Assembly: GCA_025331445.1 (NCBI GenBank)
Contig: JAIWNE010000026.1
Location: 186,001-250,000 of the forward strand
DNA length: 64,000 nucleotides
Reading direction: 5' to 3'
Origin: Blakeslea trispora
Lineage: Eukaryota; Mucoromycota; Mucoromycetes; Mucorales; Choanephoraceae
A model generated the notes under the pieces. That model ran no database searches. It saw only the letters and a list, made by a program, of their open reading frames with translations, and was not told the origin of the DNA. Every line of letters begins with the position of its first letter. The stretch's first letter is position 1. Below are positions 61,101 through 64,000 of this stretch, one piece after another. Made by a program: the position numbers and the translations under genes.

Positions 61101-64000
61101 TCTTTTCCAGATATTGAACTTTACCGATCGCTCCCCAACGAGCATAAAATTCAATGGATCGAGAAAGAGTAGGTACGGCCAGTTGAGATAGCCCACAACG
61201 CATATAATGCTCTGATGCTAATTCAAATGTCAAGCCTAGAAAGGAATGCCATTTTCCTTTCAAAGCTAATTCCATGACCTCATTATACAGTTGAAGTGAA
61301 TGCGACAAATTGTTAAGGTCTAATGTAGAAATTTGTGCTTGCTATAAAGATAGAAAAATCAACACACATGCTGCATGTCATCATATTGAAATTTAAAATT
61401 ACCACAATTTTATGATACATGCGATAGTTGACTTCTGAATAAGTTGCCAGATCGTTCAGTTTACTTTCGTTCTTGTAAAGCTGTTTGGTGTATTTTTCTC
61501 GAGTGACTGAATCGAGTTCTGGATCTCGAAGACTTTCGACAATAGCAATTGAATGATAATACATGGCAATGCCAATATGTCGATGCCTGTATAAAGTCAA
61601 GGGTAAATTAAGAACTTGAAAATACTCCCCCCCCTTTTGTTTTCAAGTAATACTTTACACTATTTCATTAATCGAGTTATCAAATATCTTGAATCCAAGT
61701 TCGGAAGCTGCTTTTGTGAACCCAAAATGAAACAATAAAATCATCTTGAAACTATAATGCCTATACAAGAAGAAGAAACATTAAATGTTGATCCTAACAG
61801 TGTTTTTAGTCAATTCTTACCAGTTTAAAGGATTGCCAGAATTCACACTTTGACTCTTTAAGTCTTCCACAAAAGAAGGCTCATCAAAACTACTGTCTGG
61901 GTCATTCATCATCTTTTCGGGATCTTGCGTAATGTCTGTCTTGCCTTGAAATACCATCACAGATCTCCATAAAGAAATGTTCAAAATAAGAACATCTTTT
62001 GAACTTCCTTTGCTACATTCTTCTAATGAATGATTCAAGTGCCAATGTAAATCAAACAAGTTTGAGCTTGTCCAATAAAGAGTAGTAGCTACATGGAACA
62101 ATGCCATTGAGGAATAAAGCTATAAAAGAAGAAGAAGAAAGGGAGAATCAATATTAAAAAAACAAATAAACAAAAAAAAATACACACAAACCTGATCTCC
62201 ACCTGCAATAGCATATTTGTAAGCACGTTGATATTGATATATATATTCACGCACATGAACACCAGTCCATTGAGCTAATAAGGAATGATAGACAATAATG
62301 GCTCTTGCAATTTCCGAGTTACCAGCATATTTCTCACAAAGAGCCACTCCGAATTTGCCCAATTCAGCTGCAAACTTAAACTCGGATACACGGGTCGCTG
62401 TGCATCCTGCCCAAATGAACCCACCTCCACTGGCAGGTGTGTACCCGTACTCGAGAGACAACTCACATAGTTTGAGAGCAAAGAAATCAACAAGGATAGG
62501 ATTGACCCAATAGGCACCAGTGCAAGCCTCATTCAGCAGTGTCATGACTGCAATCTGTTTGCTGCTCTGACAAAGACCAGACTCCATCAACACACTAAAT
62601 CCAGAATGAATAATCTTTTGCTTGATCTGCCAATAATAAGTCAACACTTCTTGTTCTGTGATATTGGTGTCCACCACAATTCCTAGTTCCTCTAGTCCTT
62701 CCAAGATGTTGTGAATACCCTTTCGATATTGCGATTGTTGAAAGCAAATGCGTGCTTGTATTCGCCAAGCTTGAGATCGCTCATAGGGCTTATCTTTTGT
62801 ACGTTGCATAATCTGGTGTACCATGTCATCTCTCATCTCATCCTGCATGATAAACGTAGTGGCCGTAACCAGTTTATTGCCATCCGCTACCACCGAAGTC
62901 GTTCGATCCACAACTTTGCGATTGTCTATGATCTGTCCTTCCTTTTGAGTGGCTGTGGTTGTCGTGATATGACTACTAGAAACTCCTGTGATCGTATGAA
63001 AGTCTTTGTTATTCAACAGCTTGAGCTCTAAGATCTTCATGTAAAGATTAAGTGTTTCTACAAAGGAAGAGTCAGCGTCATCCTGCCATCTTTTGTCAAC
63101 GTCCTGGTCAAGTAACGATAATGCACACTCGTAGTACCCTGCAGACATCTGAAGGGCACCCGAAAGTGTAGCTTCATTGCCTGCACGAATCAACACCTCT
63201 CTATAAGGTTTGCGTTTGTTCATCATGGCGATCAGTCGTGCACTCTTTAAGAAATGATCGGCCATCATAAACACATTGTCATCTTCTCCTCCTCCTTCCT
63301 CTTCTTCCAACATCAACATTTGTCCTATCTTCAAGTGCATCGTCTCGCGCTGAGTTGAACTTACAATCAACATGGAGGCTGCTTGATAGTATCGATCGTG
63401 AATAAAGCAGAATTCATTACCAGACTTGTATTGAATGACACCCTCATTCAATGCAATCTGAAGACCCAACATAGCCTGGTCTTCTTGCAGCTCATTTATC
63501 ATGGATATATCATCCTCTTCATCTGATAATCGGAGACTGCTTGTGGATTTATCATCGTCTGAGGCTAACATGAGCCATTTGATTCTTCTGAAATTGAATA
63601 CGTGACCCAACAAACTGGCCCACATTAAGAAACATTGTGCACCAGTATCTAAAGAGTGTAGATGAGAGACCAGGTTTCGAACATCAAATGTATGTTGATC
63701 TGGATGAGCAGATTGTTGTTTCATTGGATCAATTGCTGAATGAAATGTATCATGACTTGATCTATTGTTGATGCGAGGTGGGGAATGATGATGTTGCTGT
63801 TGTTGAACGTCAAAAAAGCCCTTGATATTATCCAGCCTAAACTTCCAATGTTTTTCATTCCAATCAAACCAAATATCGTCTTTTCGCTTCATGTGTTTTA
63901 GAAACTGCTTGGCATAAAATGGATTACCTCTTGTCCAGTTGTAGATGATAGAGACAAGCGGCATGATAGTATCTATGCGCTCTTTTGCTACTATTGCCTC
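58163..64000 (-). CDS. hybrid histidine kinase (group X-like), 5' end beyond window
   Basis: Stress/peroxide-type sensor of the Mak2-Mak3/Chk1 kind that feeds phosphate to Ypd1. Visible exons: 64000-62192, 62119-61821, 61760-61659, 61586-61403, 61341-60777, 60727-59599, 59539-58359 and 58296-58163. They join in frame to 1800 aa of the C-terminal part. The start, and the protein-kinase-like domain plus most of the AAA domain expected upstream, are missing. Order seen: end of an AAA/NTPase region ([15 protein letters not shown]), a long TPR-like helical linker, GAF (~1005-1140), H-box MSHELRTPF with His ~1184, N-box [13 protein letters not shown]1 DTGIG, F-box [11 protein letters not shown]2 GGTGLGLS, a degenerate receiver (~1434-1573) and a full receiver with DNF and phospho-acceptor Asp ~1722 ([11 protein letters not shown]), then TKP. 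The second receiver should be active. Confidence 0.92.

Overview
This window is nuclear DNA from a filamentous fungus, most likely a Mucoromycota species of the Mucorales type. It is AT-rich. Genes are split by many short introns (about 50-100 bp, GTAAGT-like donors), and starts are usually preceded by T/CT-rich tracts. The gene set fits that assignment: a HOG1-type MAP kinase with a TGY lip, a group X-like hybrid histidine kinase, DASH subunit Duo1, Tma46, Kgd4, glyoxal oxidase, and relics of Fanzor and pogo-like elements. I rebuilt 23 multi-exon protein genes by hand. All reading-frame sums close, and 22 are complete.

Layout. 0.3-3.3 kb: Mgm1 mitochondrial dynamin (-). 3.3-7.4 kb: gene-poor DNA with an 83-bp palindromic MITE-like element. 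7.4-11.1 kb: a small G-protein gamma gene 75 bp behind the XPF nuclease gene (both -). XPF is divergent from importin alpha (11.36 kb, +). Then on +: NIP7, HOG1 and, after a 1.7-kb gap, a Sel1-repeat protein, an HCS1/IGHMBP2 helicase, an unrecognised coiled-coil protein and COX4 (to 25.6 kb).

25.6-39.7 kb is an accessory-like stretch with only two genes: a mucin-like membrane protein and a GPI-type fasciclin protein. The rest is AT-rich DNA holding two copies of a TIR mini-element (26.2 and 32.0 kb, opposite orientation), a decayed Fanzor1 (TnpB-like) gene at about 28.1-28.9 kb, and a decayed pogo/CENP-B-type transposase at about 38.9-39.4 kb.

39.7-64 kb is gene-dense again: glyoxal oxidase, a TMEM184 family protein, Kgd4 convergent with a RidA protein, Tma46, an aquaglyceroporin, a STIMATE-like membrane protein, Dbp6/DDX51 helicase, a PP2C phosphatase, Duo1, and a large hybrid histidine kinase cut by the right edge.

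Themes: osmostress and surface signalling (HOG1, PP2C, histidine kinase, aquaglyceroporin, surface proteins, G gamma), ribosome biogenesis and translation (NIP7, Dbp6, Tma46), and mitochondrial function (Mgm1, Cox4, Kgd4, RidA). These are not operons; neighbours share promoters or terminators only by proximity. The most notable items are the Fanzor1 relic, the two-copy mini-element family, two probable GC-AG introns (HOG1 and DUO1), and the tiny G gamma gene tucked behind XPF.
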